A stretch of DNA of 63,350 bases from Pseudomonadota bacterium. Its GTDB lineage: Bacteria > Pseudomonadota > Alphaproteobacteria > Rhizobiales > JAKPQE01. Every line of letters begins with the position of its first letter. Position 1 is the first letter of the stretch. Both the position numbers and the translations under genes were made by a program. The DNA is taken from positions 1-63,350 of the forward strand of contig JAKPQE010000087.1 of assembly GCA_029572955.1 (NCBI GenBank). Reading direction: 5' to 3'. Of this stretch, positions 6,943 through 19,446 are shown one piece after another. The notes beneath the pieces were generated by a model. It searched no databases. It was not told the DNA's origin and was given only the letters and a program-made list of their open reading frames with translations.

Positions 6943-8334
6943 ATGGATCTGCGCAAGATGATGACGATCGGCGCCGGACGGGCGCGAGGCAAGGGTGAGG
7001 CTTCGGCCGCCGCGCAGACCGGCGGCGGGCCGCAGGCGGATGGCGCCGCCTCGCCGCCGAAACCGAGCAAGAGCGAACGGCTGGCCAACAAGGTCCGCAT
7101 CAATCTCGACATGACCGTGCGCGAGATCTTCGACGGGATCGAGGAGGACCGGACCCGGCCCGACGGCATGGCCTATTTCGACCGGATATTCAAAGCCTTC
7201 ATCCATGGCGGCAAGGATGTCGTCCGGCTCGAGGCCGGGCGCAAGATGGTCGGCACGTACTGCGTTTTCGTGCCCGAAGAGCTGATCTATGCCAGCGGTG
7301 CCCGTCCGGTGCGGCTTTGCGCGGGGTCCTACGAGAGCGTCGAGATCGGCGAGGACCATCTGCCCGATGTCGCCTGTCCGATGGTCAAGTCGGAGATGGG
7401 GTTCTCGACGCTTCCGATCCTCGACTTCTATCAGCGCTGCGATCTGGTGGCGCTGCCGACGAGCTGCGACTGGAAAACCAAGATCGGCGAGATCCTCGCC
7501 GAGCACCACGACGTCCACATGCTCGGTCTGCCGCGGATCAAGGAGCTCGAGGCGTCACGGGACTTCTGGCTCGAGGAGGTCCTGCGCTTCAAGCAGTCGC
7601 TCGAGCGGCTGACCGGCAAGCGGATCGATCGCAAGCGGTTGCAGGATGCGATCCGGCGGGTGCAGCGCGCCCAGCGCGAAGTGCATCGCTTCCACGAGAT
7701 CCGCAAGCACACCCCGGCGGTCATTCACGGGCGCGACGCGCTGGAAATCCTCAACGCCTATTTCTACGACGAGGTCGAACCCTGGACCGCCGCGCTCGCC
7801 AGCCTCAACGAGGAACTCGAGCAGCGCATCGCCAACGGCGTCCACGTCGCCAAGCCGACCGCGGCCCGGCTCATGCTCACCGGCTCGCCGGTGGTGTTTC
7901 CGAACTGGAAGATACCGACGATCCTCGAGGAACTCGGCGCGGTCCTCGTCGCCGACGAGTTCTGCACGTCCGGGCGCTATCTCAGCGACATGGTTTCCCT
8001 CGACGAGGGCACGCTGCCGGACATGCTGGAGGCTATTGCCGATCGCTACATGCTGCCGTGCTCGTGTCCGACGTTCTCGAACACGACGGAGCGGCGCGAC
8101 CGGGTCCTGCAACTGGTCGAGGACTATCGGGTCGAGGGCGTGATCTACCACGTCTTCAAGGGCTGCCACCCCTTCGACATCGAGATGAAGACGATCGAGA
8201 CGGCGCTGCAGAAAAAGGGCGTGCCGATGCTCAAGGTGGAAACGGACTACGCGCCGCAGGATATCGAGCAGCTTCGCACCCGGATCGAGGCATTCATCGA
8301 AACACTGAAGGGCAGAGCGGGGGTGAGCGCATGA
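6943..8334 (+). CDS. Double-cubane cluster protein-like (2-hydroxyacyl-CoA dehydratase / benzoyl-CoA reductase family)
   Basis: 463 residues. A polar low-complexity N-terminus (about 1-50) precedes the two-domain HgdB/BcrC-type fold. Candidate cluster ligands are Cys145 (ACPMVKS), Cys175 (TSCDWKTK), Cys341 (EFCTSGR), Cys373/Cys375 (CSCP) and Cys408 (KGCHPFD); Cys107, Cys126 and Cys166 are also present. CoA dehydratases and benzoyl-CoA reductases use two different family subunits. Here one polypeptide stands alone with an activase and with no CoA ligase, CoA transferase or second subunit nearby, the arrangement of the double-cubane [8Fe-9S] cluster proteins, which reduce small molecules such as acetylene in vitro. 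The start has a GGTGGG ribosome-binding site; the stop overlaps the activase start (ATGA). The DCCP assignment is an inference from gene content; substrate unknown. Confidence 0.78.
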   Translation: MDLRKMMTIGAGRARGKGEASAAAQTGGGPQADGAASPPKPSKSERLANKVRINLDMTVREIFDGIEEDRTRPDGMAYFDRIFKAFIHGGKDVVRLEAGRKMVGTYCVFVPEELIYASGARPVRLCAGSYESVEIGEDHLPDVACPMVKSEMGFSTLPILDFYQRCDLVALPTSCDWKTKIGEILAEHHDVHMLGLPRIKELEASRDFWLEEVLRFKQSLERLTGKRIDRKRLQDAIRRVQRAQREVHRFHEIRKHTPAVIHGRDALEILNAYFYDEVEPWTAALASLNEELEQRIANGVHVAKPTAARLMLTGSPVVFPNWKIPTILEELGAVLVADEFCTSGRYLSDMVSLDEGTLPDMLEAIADRYMLPCSCPTFSNTTERRDRVLQLVEDYRVEGVIYHVFKGCHPFDIEMKTIETALQKKGVPMLKVETDYAPQDIEQLRTRIEAFIETLKGRAGVSA

Positions 8335-9197
8335 CTTTCTTCGCAGGCATCGACGTCGGTTCCGCCACGACCAAGGTGGCGATCACGGACGGGTCGGAGG
8401 TTCTCGGCTACAGGGTGGTGCCGACCGGCGTGCACTGTAACGACAGCGCCTGGCGGCTGTTCGACGACTTCCGCCGGGAACTCGGGCTCGAGGCCGACAG
8501 CGTCAAGTTCGTCACCTCCACCGGCTACGGCCGGCGGCTCGTCAAATTCGCCGACAGCAACATTTCCGAGATCACCGCCAACGTGAAGGGCGCCACCTGG
8601 TATGGCGGCCGGGCCGGGCTGACGATACGCACCATCGTCAATATCGGCGGGCAGGATACCAAGGTCATCGGCCTCGACGAGCAGGGGGTCGCCAAGAACT
8701 TCTCCATGAACGACAAGTGCGCGGCGGGAACCGGGCGCTTCCTCGAGGCGCTGGCGCGCATCCTCGAGGTCGAGGTGGTCGATCTCGGCGACATGGCCCT
8801 CGAGGCGGACGTGCCGCTGCGGATCAACTCGACCTGCACGGTCTTTGCCGAGAGCGAGATCATTTCGCTGCTGGCGCGGGAAAAGAAGCCGAGCGAGATC
8901 ATCGCCGGCGCCCATTTCGCCATCGCCAAGCGGCTGGCCAAGATGGCGCGGCGGGTGAAGGTCGTCGACCAGGTCTTCTTCGATGGCGGTCCGGCGCTGA
9001 ACAAGGGCTTGATCCAGGCGCTCGAAGACGAGCTGGCGACCGACCTCTTCGTGCCCGAGAACATGCCGCAGGTCACGACGGCGATCGGCGCGGCGATGAT
9101 CGCCCATGACGAATACAGGAGCGGCGTTCCGACCGCGGAACTGCCCAAGACCGAGCGGATGCAGGGGGGCGACGAGTGTCGGGTCTGCCCGCAATAG
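8331..9197 (+). CDS. BadF/BadG/BcrA/BcrD-type ATPase activase (DCCP reductase-like)
   Basis: 288 residues, the length of archerase-type activators. The ASKHA ATP-binding fold begins GIDVGSATTK (residues 6-15), with NIGGQDTK (104-111). Cys130 (NDKCAAGTG) and Cys169 (NSTCTVF) are the two conserved cysteines that hold one [4Fe-4S] cluster between the subunits of a homodimer. The family couples ATP hydrolysis to transfer of a low-potential electron to the partner iron-sulfur protein, here surely the adjacent DCCP-like protein, with which it shares a 4-base overlap. A C-terminal CRVC (Cys283, Cys286) is an extra pair that could be a docking or redox motif. The start at 8331 is fixed by the ATGA overlap. 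Confidence 0.9.
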   Translation: MTFFAGIDVGSATTKVAITDGSEVLGYRVVPTGVHCNDSAWRLFDDFRRELGLEADSVKFVTSTGYGRRLVKFADSNISEITANVKGATWYGGRAGLTIRTIVNIGGQDTKVIGLDEQGVAKNFSMNDKCAAGTGRFLEALARILEVEVVDLGDMALEADVPLRINSTCTVFAESEIISLLAREKKPSEIIAGAHFAIAKRLAKMARRVKVVDQVFFDGGPALNKGLIQALEDELATDLFVPENMPQVTTAIGAAMIAHDEYRSGVPTAELPKTERMQGGDECRVCPQ

Positions 9198-9874
9198 GTC
9201 CCTATCTCGCGCCGTTCGAGGGCTTGGGCGGCATCCATTTCGCGGTGCTGGCCATGGGGTTCTTCTACGGCCTCACGATGTGCAGCCTGTCCTGCCTGCC
9301 GCTGGTCGCGCCCTATGTCTTTGCCACCCAGTCCGGGTTCGGCGGCGGCTTCGACGCGACCGCGGTGTTCGTGCTGACGCGGGTCGCCGGCTATACGGTC
9401 CTCGGCGCGGCGGCCGGGTTCGCCGGACAGGTGGTGCTCGATCATGTCGGCCTCGAGGCGCCGATGCTCGTCTCCGGGGCGCTCGTCCTTTTGATCGGCT
9501 TCCTCGTTCTCGTCAGGCGGCGGACCAGCTGCGCGGCACCGCGCGGCGCGGCGCGGCCGCAGCGGTCCTCGTTCAGGCATATGGCGACGCTCGGCCTCGC
9601 GACGAGCCTGATGCCGTGCCCGCCGCTCTATGCCGTCATGCTCTATGGCGCGACGACCCAGTCGGCGATGACGGCGGCAACGCTGGCCTTCCTCTTCGGG
9701 GTCGGGACGCTCGCTTCGCCGATCTACTATCTCGGCGCCGCGGCCGGCTGGGTGTCGGGCCGGATCGGCCAGCGGACCACCTACAGATACGGCAGTCTTC
9801 TCAGGGGCCTTTGCGGCCTCATCATCATCCTCTTCGGGCTGAAGCTGCTGTCGAGCGGCTATGGCGGCCTTTGA
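9176..9874 (+). CDS. CcdA/UreH-like (SafE/DsbD-type) membrane protein with paired cysteines
   Basis: 232 residues with about six hydrophobic helices. The GTG start at 9176 overlaps the activase by 22 bases and is preceded by a GCAGGGGGG ribosome-binding site; the next ATG would cut into the first helix. Cys36 and Cys40 (TMCSLSC) lie in the first helix and Cys148 sits in an MPCPP motif in a later helix, the pattern by which CcdA/DsbD and UreH-like proteins pass reducing equivalents or handle metals across the inner membrane. As the last gene of the operon it could keep cysteines of the periplasmic or membrane partners reduced, or export a product. The exact subfamily is uncertain. Confidence 0.7.
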   Translation: MSGLPAIGPYLAPFEGLGGIHFAVLAMGFFYGLTMCSLSCLPLVAPYVFATQSGFGGGFDATAVFVLTRVAGYTVLGAAAGFAGQVVLDHVGLEAPMLVSGALVLLIGFLVLVRRRTSCAAPRGAARPQRSSFRHMATLGLATSLMPCPPLYAVMLYGATTQSAMTAATLAFLFGVGTLASPIYYLGAAAGWVSGRIGQRTTYRYGSLLRGLCGLIIILFGLKLLSSGYGGL

Positions 9875-9898
9875 AAAACGAGGCCTTTGGGAAACGAA

Positions 9899-9933
9899 GA
9901 CGCCCGCGCGCGGGGTTGCCGCGCGCGGGCGTC
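9899..9933 (-). terminator. Rho-independent terminator, 15-bp perfect stem
   Basis: Stem 9899-9913 pairs with 9919-9933 around a 5-base loop. On the minus strand it is followed by a T-rich stretch within the reverse complement of 9874-9898, so it serves ppa; it may also block read-through from the plus-strand operon that ends 25 bases before it. Confidence 0.75.
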
Positions 9934-9954
9934 GAAACCGGTCTTGCGGTCGGG

Positions 9955-10500
9955 TCAGGCCTTGCCCTTCAGGGCCGCCTGCTCGCGCTCGATGGCGGCG
10001 ACGATGAGGCTCGCGGCCTCCTCGTGATCGCCCCAGCGCACGACGCGCACCCACTTGCCGGATTCCAGATCCTTGTAGTGGGTGAAGAAGTGCTCGATCT
10101 GGCGGATCAGCTGCTGCGGCAGGTCGTCGTAGTTCTCGACGCCGTCATACATGCCGGTCAGCTTGCGGGTCGGGATGGCGACGACCTTCTCGTCGTGGCC
10201 GGACTCGTCTTCCATGATCAGCACGCCGATCGGCCGGCAGGAAATGATGCAGCCCGGAATGAGGGCGCGCCGGTTGGCGACGAGAACGTCGATCGGGTCG
10301 CCGTCGTCGGACAGCGTATGCGGAATGAAACCGTAGTTCCCCGGATAGTGCATCGCGGTATAGAGGAAGCGGTCGACGTACATCGCGCCCGCACCCTTGT
10401 CCATTTCGTACTTGATCGGTTCCCCGCCGATCGGAACTTCGACGATCACATTGACGTCGTGGGGCGGGTTCTTGCCGATCGGTACGGCGTCTATGCGCAT
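9955..10500 (-). CDS. ppa: Inorganic pyrophosphatase (family I)
   Basis: 181 residues starting [20 protein letters not shown]. It hydrolyses pyrophosphate to phosphate in the cytoplasm and pulls biosynthetic reactions forward. The family signature DDGDPIDV and the substrate-binding Lys/Tyr residues ([16 protein letters not shown]) are present. The frame is open 20 codons further upstream, but the family N-terminus and the GGAGAC ribosome-binding site support the ATG at 10498-10500. A strong terminator follows at 9899-9933. Confidence 0.96.
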   Translation of the reverse strand: MRIDAVPIGKNPPHDVNVIVEVPIGGEPIKYEMDKGAGAMYVDRFLYTAMHYPGNYGFIPHTLSDDGDPIDVLVANRRALIPGCIISCRPIGVLIMEDESGHDEKVVAIPTRKLTGMYDGVENYDDLPQQLIRQIEHFFTHYKDLESGKWVRVVRWGDHEEAASLIVAAIEREQAALKGKA

Positions 10501-10601
10501 GAACAGTCTCCTTGCTGTACGGGGAAGGCGGAATATGTCGATATTTCGCAGGTGCAGCAAGCCCGACCTTCGGCGACAAGTGTCGCAGCCGATCCGCCGC
10601 G

Positions 10602-11084
10602 CTATTCGCGGTGATAGGGGTGGCCGGAGAGGATCGTGACGGCGCGGTAGAGCTGCTCGACGAGCAGCAGGCGGACGATCTGGTGCGGGAAGGTCATCGG
10701 CCCGAAGGAGAAGACATGGTCGGCGCGGTCGCGCAGGCGCTCGTCGTGGCCGTCGGCGCCGCCGATGACGAAGGCGATCTCGCCGGCGCCGTCGTCGCGC
10801 AGGCGGCCGAGGAGAGCGGCGAAATCGGCGCTGGTGACGGTCTTGCCGCGCTCGTCGAGGGCGATCAGGCGGGTCGCGCCGGCGGTCGCCTCGATCAGCT
10901 GGTCGGTCTCGGCGCGGCGGCGGTCATCGGTGCGTTCGGCGCGGCTCTCGGCGAATTCGCGCACCGTCACGGGCCCAAGGGCGACCGCTTTGCCGGCCTT
11001 GGCGACGCGCTCGACGTAGCGCTCCACCAACTGGCGCTCGGGGCCGGCCTTCAGCCGCCCGATCGCGGCAATCGTCATCCGCAT
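10602..11084 (-). CDS. rlmH: 23S rRNA (pseudouridine1915-N3)-methyltransferase RlmH
   Basis: 160 residues; a small SPOUT methyltransferase that methylates pseudouridine 1915 of 23S rRNA on the assembled ribosome. It shows the N-terminal [10 protein letters not shown] motif and the knot region with IGGADGHDE, which binds S-adenosylmethionine, and ends in the typical YHRE. It lies 58 bases downstream of rsfS, the usual order in alphaproteobacteria. An in-frame ATG two codons later is an equally possible start. Confidence 0.95.
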   Translation of the reverse strand: MRMTIAAIGRLKAGPERQLVERYVERVAKAGKAVALGPVTVREFAESRAERTDDRRRAETDQLIEATAGATRLIALDERGKTVTSADFAALLGRLRDDGAGEIAFVIGGADGHDERLRDRADHVFSFGPMTFPHQIVRLLLVEQLYRAVTILSGHPYHRE

Positions 11085-11142
11085 CGGCGGCGATCCCTCG
11101 CTGGCGAGGGCGCCGCTCCCGGCTCACCCCCGCAGGTCGCGG

Positions 11143-11547
11143 TCAGGCGTGCCCGACATCGCTCGGCCGATCGGCCGACCACATCTTCTCGATGTTGTAG
11201 AAGCTGCGGACTTCCGGGCGGAACAGATGAACGATGATGTCACCGGCATCGACCAGCACCCAGTCGCAATGCGGCAGACCCTCGACGCGGGCATTGCCGT
11301 AGCCGGCTTCCTTCAGCGCCGACAGCAGATGATCGGCAACGGCGCCGACATGGCGGTTCGAGCGGCCGGAGGCCACCACCATGAAGTCGCCGATCGTCGT
11401 CTTGCCACTGAGGTCTATGGTGACGATGTCCTCGGCCTTGGAGCTCTCGAGGCTTTCGAGGACTGTTGCAAGGGCCTCCGCCGAATTTGGCTTTTCGGCT
11501 GCGGCCAGAGGGGCGCGGCCAGGCGAGCCCTCGGTCTCTATCGTCAT
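11143..11547 (-). CDS. rsfS: Ribosomal silencing factor RsfS
   Basis: 134 residues, DUF143/Iojap family. RsfS binds uL14 on the large subunit and blocks subunit joining when nutrients are short. The family core is clear (AEDIVTIDLSGKTTIGDFMVVASG, with GRSNRHVGAVADHL and DWVLVDAGDIIVHLF), preceded by a 25-residue variable N-terminus. It stands between nadD and rlmH, a conserved arrangement. There is a 122-base gap from nadD. Confidence 0.95.
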   Translation of the reverse strand: MTIETEGSPGRAPLAAAEKPNSAEALATVLESLESSKAEDIVTIDLSGKTTIGDFMVVASGRSNRHVGAVADHLLSALKEAGYGNARVEGLPHCDWVLVDAGDIIVHLFRPEVRSFYNIEKMWSADRPSDVGHA

Positions 11548-11669
11548 CGTCAGGGGATTTTCCTCTCGACGTCTGGTTTTCTCGGTGCCGGACCGTCCGG
11601 CACGAGTCGCCGGTCTCGCCGGCTGGTCCTAAAATAAGGGCTTCACAGTGAAAGTTTCAAGAACAGAGG

Positions 11670-12293
11670 CTATCCGGCCTTTGCCGCACGGCGCAGCGCG
11701 GTCGAGGAAAGGTCGACGCGCGGCCCGGTGAGAAGGCACCAGGCGGGCGGTCGGGCGCCGGAAAGGAGCGGCGCGTCGCTCTCGTCGAGGCGGGCGCCGG
11801 CAAGGGTCGTCGCGGCGCGCCCGGCGACGGCGGCAAGGCTGCTGCCCGGCCGGTCGACGACGAGCAGCGGCACCATCGCCGCGATCTCGCGCCAGCGGCG
11901 CCAGCGGTGGAAGCCGGCGAGGTTGTCGGCACCCATCAGGAAAACGAAGTCGACGCCGGGATGGCCGGCCTTCAGGAAGCGGATGGTGTCGAAGGTGTAG
12001 GCGCTGCCGCGCGTCGCCTCGAAGGCGGTGACGTCGATCCGCGGATGATCGGCGACCATGCGCGCGGCGGCGACGCGCCCGTCGAGCGGGGCGAGTTCGC
12101 CCTTGTCCTTCAGCGGGTTGCCGGGGGTGACAAGCCACCAGACGCGGGACAGGCCGGCGCGTTTCAGCGCGGTCAGCGAGATGTGGCGGTGGCCGGCGTG
12201 GGGTGGATTGAAGGAGCCGCCGAGAAGGCCGATGCGCATGCCGGGACAGGCCGGCGGCACGCGCATCGGATCGTTGGCAACGGTATGTCTCAC
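11670..12293 (-). CDS. nadD: Nicotinate-nucleotide adenylyltransferase
   Basis: 207 residues; transfers AMP from ATP to nicotinate mononucleotide to give deamido-NAD in NAD synthesis. The nucleotidylyltransferase motif [11 protein letters not shown] is at about residues 25-35 and the C-terminal ISSTxxR-type motif appears as LSSTALR. The start at 12293 overlaps the proA stop by four bases (ATGA), favouring it over the internal MRIGLLGG start 18 codons later. Confidence 0.94.
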   Translation of the reverse strand: MRHTVANDPMRVPPACPGMRIGLLGGSFNPPHAGHRHISLTALKRAGLSRVWWLVTPGNPLKDKGELAPLDGRVAAARMVADHPRIDVTAFEATRGSAYTFDTIRFLKAGHPGVDFVFLMGADNLAGFHRWRRWREIAAMVPLLVVDRPGSSLAAVAGRAATTLAGARLDESDAPLLSGARPPAWCLLTGPRVDLSSTALRRAAKAG

Positions 12294-13579
12294 GGCCGGG
12301 TCTGGCCGGTGCCGCGGACGCGATACTTGAAGCTCGTCAGCTGCTCGACGCCGACCGGGCCGCGGGCATGCATGCGGCCGGTGGCGATGCCGATCTCGGC
12401 GCCCATGCCGAATTCGCCGCCATCGGCGAACTGGGTCGAGGCGTTGTGCAGCACGATGGCGCTGTCGACCTCGGCGAGGAACCGCTCGGCCGCCGCCGCG
12501 TCGTCGGTGACGATGGCGTCGGTGTGGTGCGAGCCGTAGGTCTCGATGTGATCGATGGCGGCATCGAGGCCGTCGACGATCTTCACCGAGATGATCGCGT
12601 CGAGATATTCGGTCGACCAGTCCTCTTCGGTCGCCGGCACGGCGGCGGGGAAGGCGGCGCAGGTATCGGCGTCACCGCGGATCTCGCAGCCGGCGGCGGC
12701 GAGTGCCTCGAGGATCGGCACGAGGTGGGTGCCGGCGACGGCGCGGTCGACGAGCAGCGTCTCGGTCGCGCCGCAGATGCCGGTGCGGCGCATCTTGCCG
12801 TTCAGCACGATGTCGCGGGCCATGTCGAGATCGGCGGCGGCATGGACGTAGATGTGACAGATGCCCTCGAGGTGGGCGAAGACCGGCACGCGCGCCTCGG
12901 ACTGGACGCGGGCGACGAGGCTCTTGCCGCCGCGCGGCACGATGACGTCGACATTGCCGCCGAGGCCGGCGAGCATTTCGCCGACGGCGGCGCGGTCGCG
13001 GGTCGGCACCATCTGGATCGCTTCCATCGGCAGGCCGGCCTCGTTGAGGCCGCGCGCGAGGCAGGCGTGGATGGCGCCGGACGAGCGGAAGCTGTCGGAG
13101 CCGCCGCGCAGGATCGCGGCATTGCCGGCCTTGAGGCAGAGCGCGCCGGCGTCGGCGGTGACGTTCGGCCGGCTCTCGTAGATGATGCCGACGACGCCGA
13201 GCGGCGTGCGGACGCGATCGATGTGGAGGCCGTTCGGGCGGTCCCAGCCGGTGATGACGGTGCCGACGGGATCGTCGAGCACGGCGATCGCCTCGATGCC
13301 GGCGGCCATGGCGTTGATACGGTCGGGCGTCAGCTTCAGCCGGTCGACGAAGGCGGCGGCCATGCCGGCGCGATTGGCGTCGGCGACGTCGAGGGCATTG
13401 GCGCCGAGGATCGAGGCGGCCGAGCAGCGGATGTTGCGGGCCATCGCCATCAAGGCGCGGTTCTTCTGCTCGGTCGGGGCGTTGGCGAGGGCGCGGGCGG
13501 CGGCGCGGGCATGGGTGCCGATCTCCAGCATCTCGGCGGCAACGCCGGTGTCTTCGCTCGTTGCGGTTTCGGCGGTCAT
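12290..13579 (-). CDS. proA: Gamma-glutamyl phosphate reductase
   Basis: 429 residues, full length. It reduces gamma-glutamyl phosphate with NADPH to glutamate semialdehyde, the second step of proline synthesis. The aldehyde-dehydrogenase fold is evident and the catalytic cysteine lies in [14 protein letters not shown] short variable N-terminus precedes the conserved ARAAARALA helix. Four-base overlaps with proB upstream and nadD downstream indicate one translationally coupled unit. Confidence 0.96.
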   Translation of the reverse strand: MTAETATSEDTGVAAEMLEIGTHARAAARALANAPTEQKNRALMAMARNIRCSAASILGANALDVADANRAGMAAAFVDRLKLTPDRINAMAAGIEAIAVLDDPVGTVITGWDRPNGLHIDRVRTPLGVVGIIYESRPNVTADAGALCLKAGNAAILRGGSDSFRSSGAIHACLARGLNEAGLPMEAIQMVPTRDRAAVGEMLAGLGGNVDVIVPRGGKSLVARVQSEARVPVFAHLEGICHIYVHAAADLDMARDIVLNGKMRRTGICGATETLLVDRAVAGTHLVPILEALAAAGCEIRGDADTCAAFPAAVPATEEDWSTEYLDAIISVKIVDGLDAAIDHIETYGSHHTDAIVTDDAAAAERFLAEVDSAIVLHNASTQFADGGEFGMGAEIGIATGRMHARGPVGVEQLTSFKYRVRGTGQTRP

Positions 13580-14706
13580 TGTGCCTCTCCCTCGCGCAGT
13601 GCCATGTCGTCCCGGTGGATCATCTCGGCGCGGCCGGAATAGCCGAGGATCGCCTCGATTTCCTTGCTGTTGCGGCCGGCGATGCGGGCCGCGTCGTCGT
13701 GGTCGTATTCGATGAGGCCGCGGCCGATCTCGTGACCGTCGGCATCATATATGGCAACAGCATCGCCGCGGGCAAAGCTGCCTTCCACCCGTTTCACGCC
13801 GGCCGGCAGGAGACTCTTGCCGGCGCGCAGCGCCCGGACGGCGCCGGCGTCGAGATGAAGCGCGCCGCGCGGCTCGAGCGTGCCGGAAATCCACTTCTTG
13901 CGGGCGGTGACCGGCGAGCCGGGGGCGGGGAACCAGGTCGCCCGGCCGCCGGCCGAAATGGTCGCCAGCGGATGCAGCGTCTTGCCCGAGGCGATGACCA
14001 TCGTCGTGCCGGCGCCGGCGGCGATCTTGCCGGCCTCGATCTTGGTCTTCATGCCGCCGCGCGAAAGCTCGGAGCCGGCGGCGCCGGCCATCGCCTCGAT
14101 CTCCTTGGTGATGCGCGGCACCACCGGGATCAGCTCGGCGTCGGGGTTGTCGGCCGGCGGGGCGGTGTAGAGGCCGTCGATGTCGGAGAGCAGCACGAGG
14201 CAGTCGGCGCCCATCATCGAGGCGACGCGGGCGGCGAGACGGTCGTTGTCGCCGTAGCGGATCTCGACGGTCGCGACCGTGTCGTTCTCGTTGACGACGG
14301 GCACGGCGCGCAGCTTCAGCAGCGTGCCGATGGTGGCGCGGGCGTTGAGATAGCGGCGGCGCTCCTCGGTGTCGGTCGGCGTCAGCAGGATCTGGCCGGC
14401 GTTGATGCCGCGCGCCTTCAGCGCCTCGGCATAGGCGCGGGCAAGGGCGATCTGGCCGGTGGCGGCGGCGGCCTGGGCTTCCTCGAGCTTCAGGGGGCCG
14501 CGCGGCAGGCCGAGCACGGAGCGGCCGAGGGCGATCGCGCCGGAGGAGACGAGGACGACCTCGCAGCCGGCCTCGAGCAACTCGGCGACGTCGTCGGCGA
14601 GGCTTTCCAGCCAGGTGCGCTTCAGGGCGCCCTTCTTGCTGTCGACCAGCAGCGAGGAGCCGATCTTGACGACGATGCGGGGGTAGGCGTCGAGTCTCTT
14701 CTTCAT
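13576..14706 (-). CDS. proB: Glutamate 5-kinase with PUA domain
   Basis: 376 residues; phosphorylates glutamate to gamma-glutamyl phosphate, the committed and proline-inhibited step of proline synthesis. The amino-acid kinase domain (about 1-260) shows [25 protein letters not shown] and GGMKTKIEA; a PUA domain follows (about 280-370). It overlaps proA by four bases. A 194-base gap separates it from obgE, enough for its own promoter, but I could not identify one. Confidence 0.96.
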   Translation of the reverse strand: MKKRLDAYPRIVVKIGSSLLVDSKKGALKRTWLESLADDVAELLEAGCEVVLVSSGAIALGRSVLGLPRGPLKLEEAQAAAATGQIALARAYAEALKARGINAGQILLTPTDTEERRRYLNARATIGTLLKLRAVPVVNENDTVATVEIRYGDNDRLAARVASMMGADCLVLLSDIDGLYTAPPADNPDAELIPVVPRITKEIEAMAGAAGSELSRGGMKTKIEAGKIAAGAGTTMVIASGKTLHPLATISAGGRATWFPAPGSPVTARKKWISGTLEPRGALHLDAGAVRALRAGKSLLPAGVKRVEGSFARGDAVAIYDADGHEIGRGLIEYDHDDAARIAGRNSKEIEAILGYSGRAEMIHRDDMALREGEAQ

Positions 14707-14900
14707 GGTGTCGGTTACCGATGCCGGTTCAGTCCCCAGTCCGGCCTCCTTCCGCGAGGCCGGCGGTCGCGCGCCGTGTGCCGGCGCGTCCCAGAGCCGT
14801 TCACTTCTTCACGGAATCAATGAATCGCCTCTGGTCTTCGTTTTGTCGCGTTTCCGGACGGCGAACCGGCGGCCACTTCGCCTGGAAACGCTCTAGCACG

Positions 14901-16166
<1,266 letters not shown>

Positions 16167-16204
16167 CGAATGAGATCGCCGGCGCTGTCGCGCGGCCCTT
16201 GCTA

Positions 16205-16429
16205 TCAGGCGGCCTTCAGCCAGCAATAGACCTCGAGCGTGTCCGGGCTGCACTTGGTGCAGCCGCCGCATTTGGTTTCGGCTTCGACGCGGGCGACGCG
16301 GCCCTTGGCGATCAGCATCTGCAGCATGGCGCGCAGCGCGTCGGGCGAGGCGCCGAAGCGGTTGACGAGGTCGGTCATCGAAGCGCGGCCGTGTTCGGCG
16401 AGATAGGTGTTGAGATCGCGGACGAGCAT
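16205..16429 (-). CDS. feoC: FeoC-like protein
   Basis: 74 residues, last gene of the feoABC operon. A winged-helix N-terminus (MLVRDLNTYLAEHGRASMTD) is followed by a cysteine cluster KCGGCTKC and a further Cys near the end (VYCW). FeoC proteins interact with FeoB and in some bacteria carry an oxygen-sensitive Fe-S cluster that affects FeoB stability. A GGAGG ribosome-binding site precedes the ATG, which lies 13 bases after the feoB stop. Confidence 0.9.
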   Translation of the reverse strand: MLVRDLNTYLAEHGRASMTDLVNRFGASPDALRAMLQMLIAKGRVARVEAETKCGGCTKCSPDTLEVYCWLKAA

Positions 16430-16442
16430 CTTCGCCTCCCCG

Positions 16443-18833
<2,391 letters not shown>

Positions 18834-18853
18834 GTCGCTCTCGAACCCGTGCG

Positions 18854-19162
18854 TCAGGCGGCTTTCGCGTCGGGGGCGGTGGTCGCGAGGGCGACCATCA
18901 CCTTCTGGGCCATGCCGGCGCCGAGGGCGACGCGAAGGGCATCACGGCCGACGATCATCGCGCCGCCGGGGCGGCGCTGCATGACGCGGATTTCGGCGCC
19001 GAGCGGCAGGCCGAGGTCGGTGAGGCGGCGGCTGAGTCCCTTGCCGGCGCGCAGGGCGGCGATCCGCACCTTCTCGCCTTCGGCGGCCAGAGCCAGGGGG
19101 AACATATGCTCGCCGCCCGCTGCGGCTTCCCGAAGGCTCGACACGTCCACGCGTACATTCAT
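18854..19162 (-). CDS. feoA: FeoA family protein
   Basis: 102 residues; the SH3-like FeoA domain (about 22-95) has LPLGAEIRV and the closing beta strands, with an extended N-terminus. FeoA is a cytoplasmic helper of FeoB. The ATG at 19160-19162 is preferred over an in-frame GTG six bases upstream because the GAGAGG ribosome-binding site then has normal spacing. A Fur-like box lies about 75 bases upstream. Confidence 0.92.
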   Translation of the reverse strand: MNVRVDVSSLREAAAGGEHMFPLALAAEGEKVRIAALRAGKGLSRRLTDLGLPLGAEIRVMQRRPGGAMIVGRDALRVALGAGMAQKVMVALATTAPDAKAA

Positions 19163-19235
19163 CGCCACTGGCCTCTCGTCGGTCCCGCGGAGTCGTCCCG
19201 CGGCTCGCGCATTGGTACATCATCGAACGGTAATA

Positions 19236-19254
19236 TGCAAGTCGTTCTCAATTG
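19236..19254 (-). promoter_or_regulatory. Fur-like box upstream of feoABC
   Basis: The 19-base sequence reads on the minus strand CAATTGAGAACGACTTGCA, close to the TTGAGAACGATT(C)-type Fur sites of proteobacteria. Its position about 75 bases before feoA suggests iron-dependent repression of ferrous iron uptake. The match is by eye only. Confidence 0.55.
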
Positions 19255-19347
19255 CGCAAGACAGTGATACTTGAAAATGCGTCGCAGGGTCAATGAGGCA
19301 GTTTGTCGTATGGCGCCGCCGCCTCGGGACCGTTGCCGCGGCGCCAC

Positions 19348-19383
19348 GAAAAAGCCCGCCGCGGGCGTGGTGCCGGCGGCGGG
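19348..19383 (-). terminator. Rho-independent terminator after leuC
   Basis: A 9-bp GC stem (19353-19361 with 19375-19383) is followed on the minus strand by TTTTT (19348-19352), 64 bases beyond the leuC stop. Confidence 0.75.
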
Positions 19384-19446
19384 CTCTTCCTGGTTTCGCT
19401 GGTCGTTCGGTCGCGGCGGGGCCGGTCTCCGGCCCCGGACCGGGCC

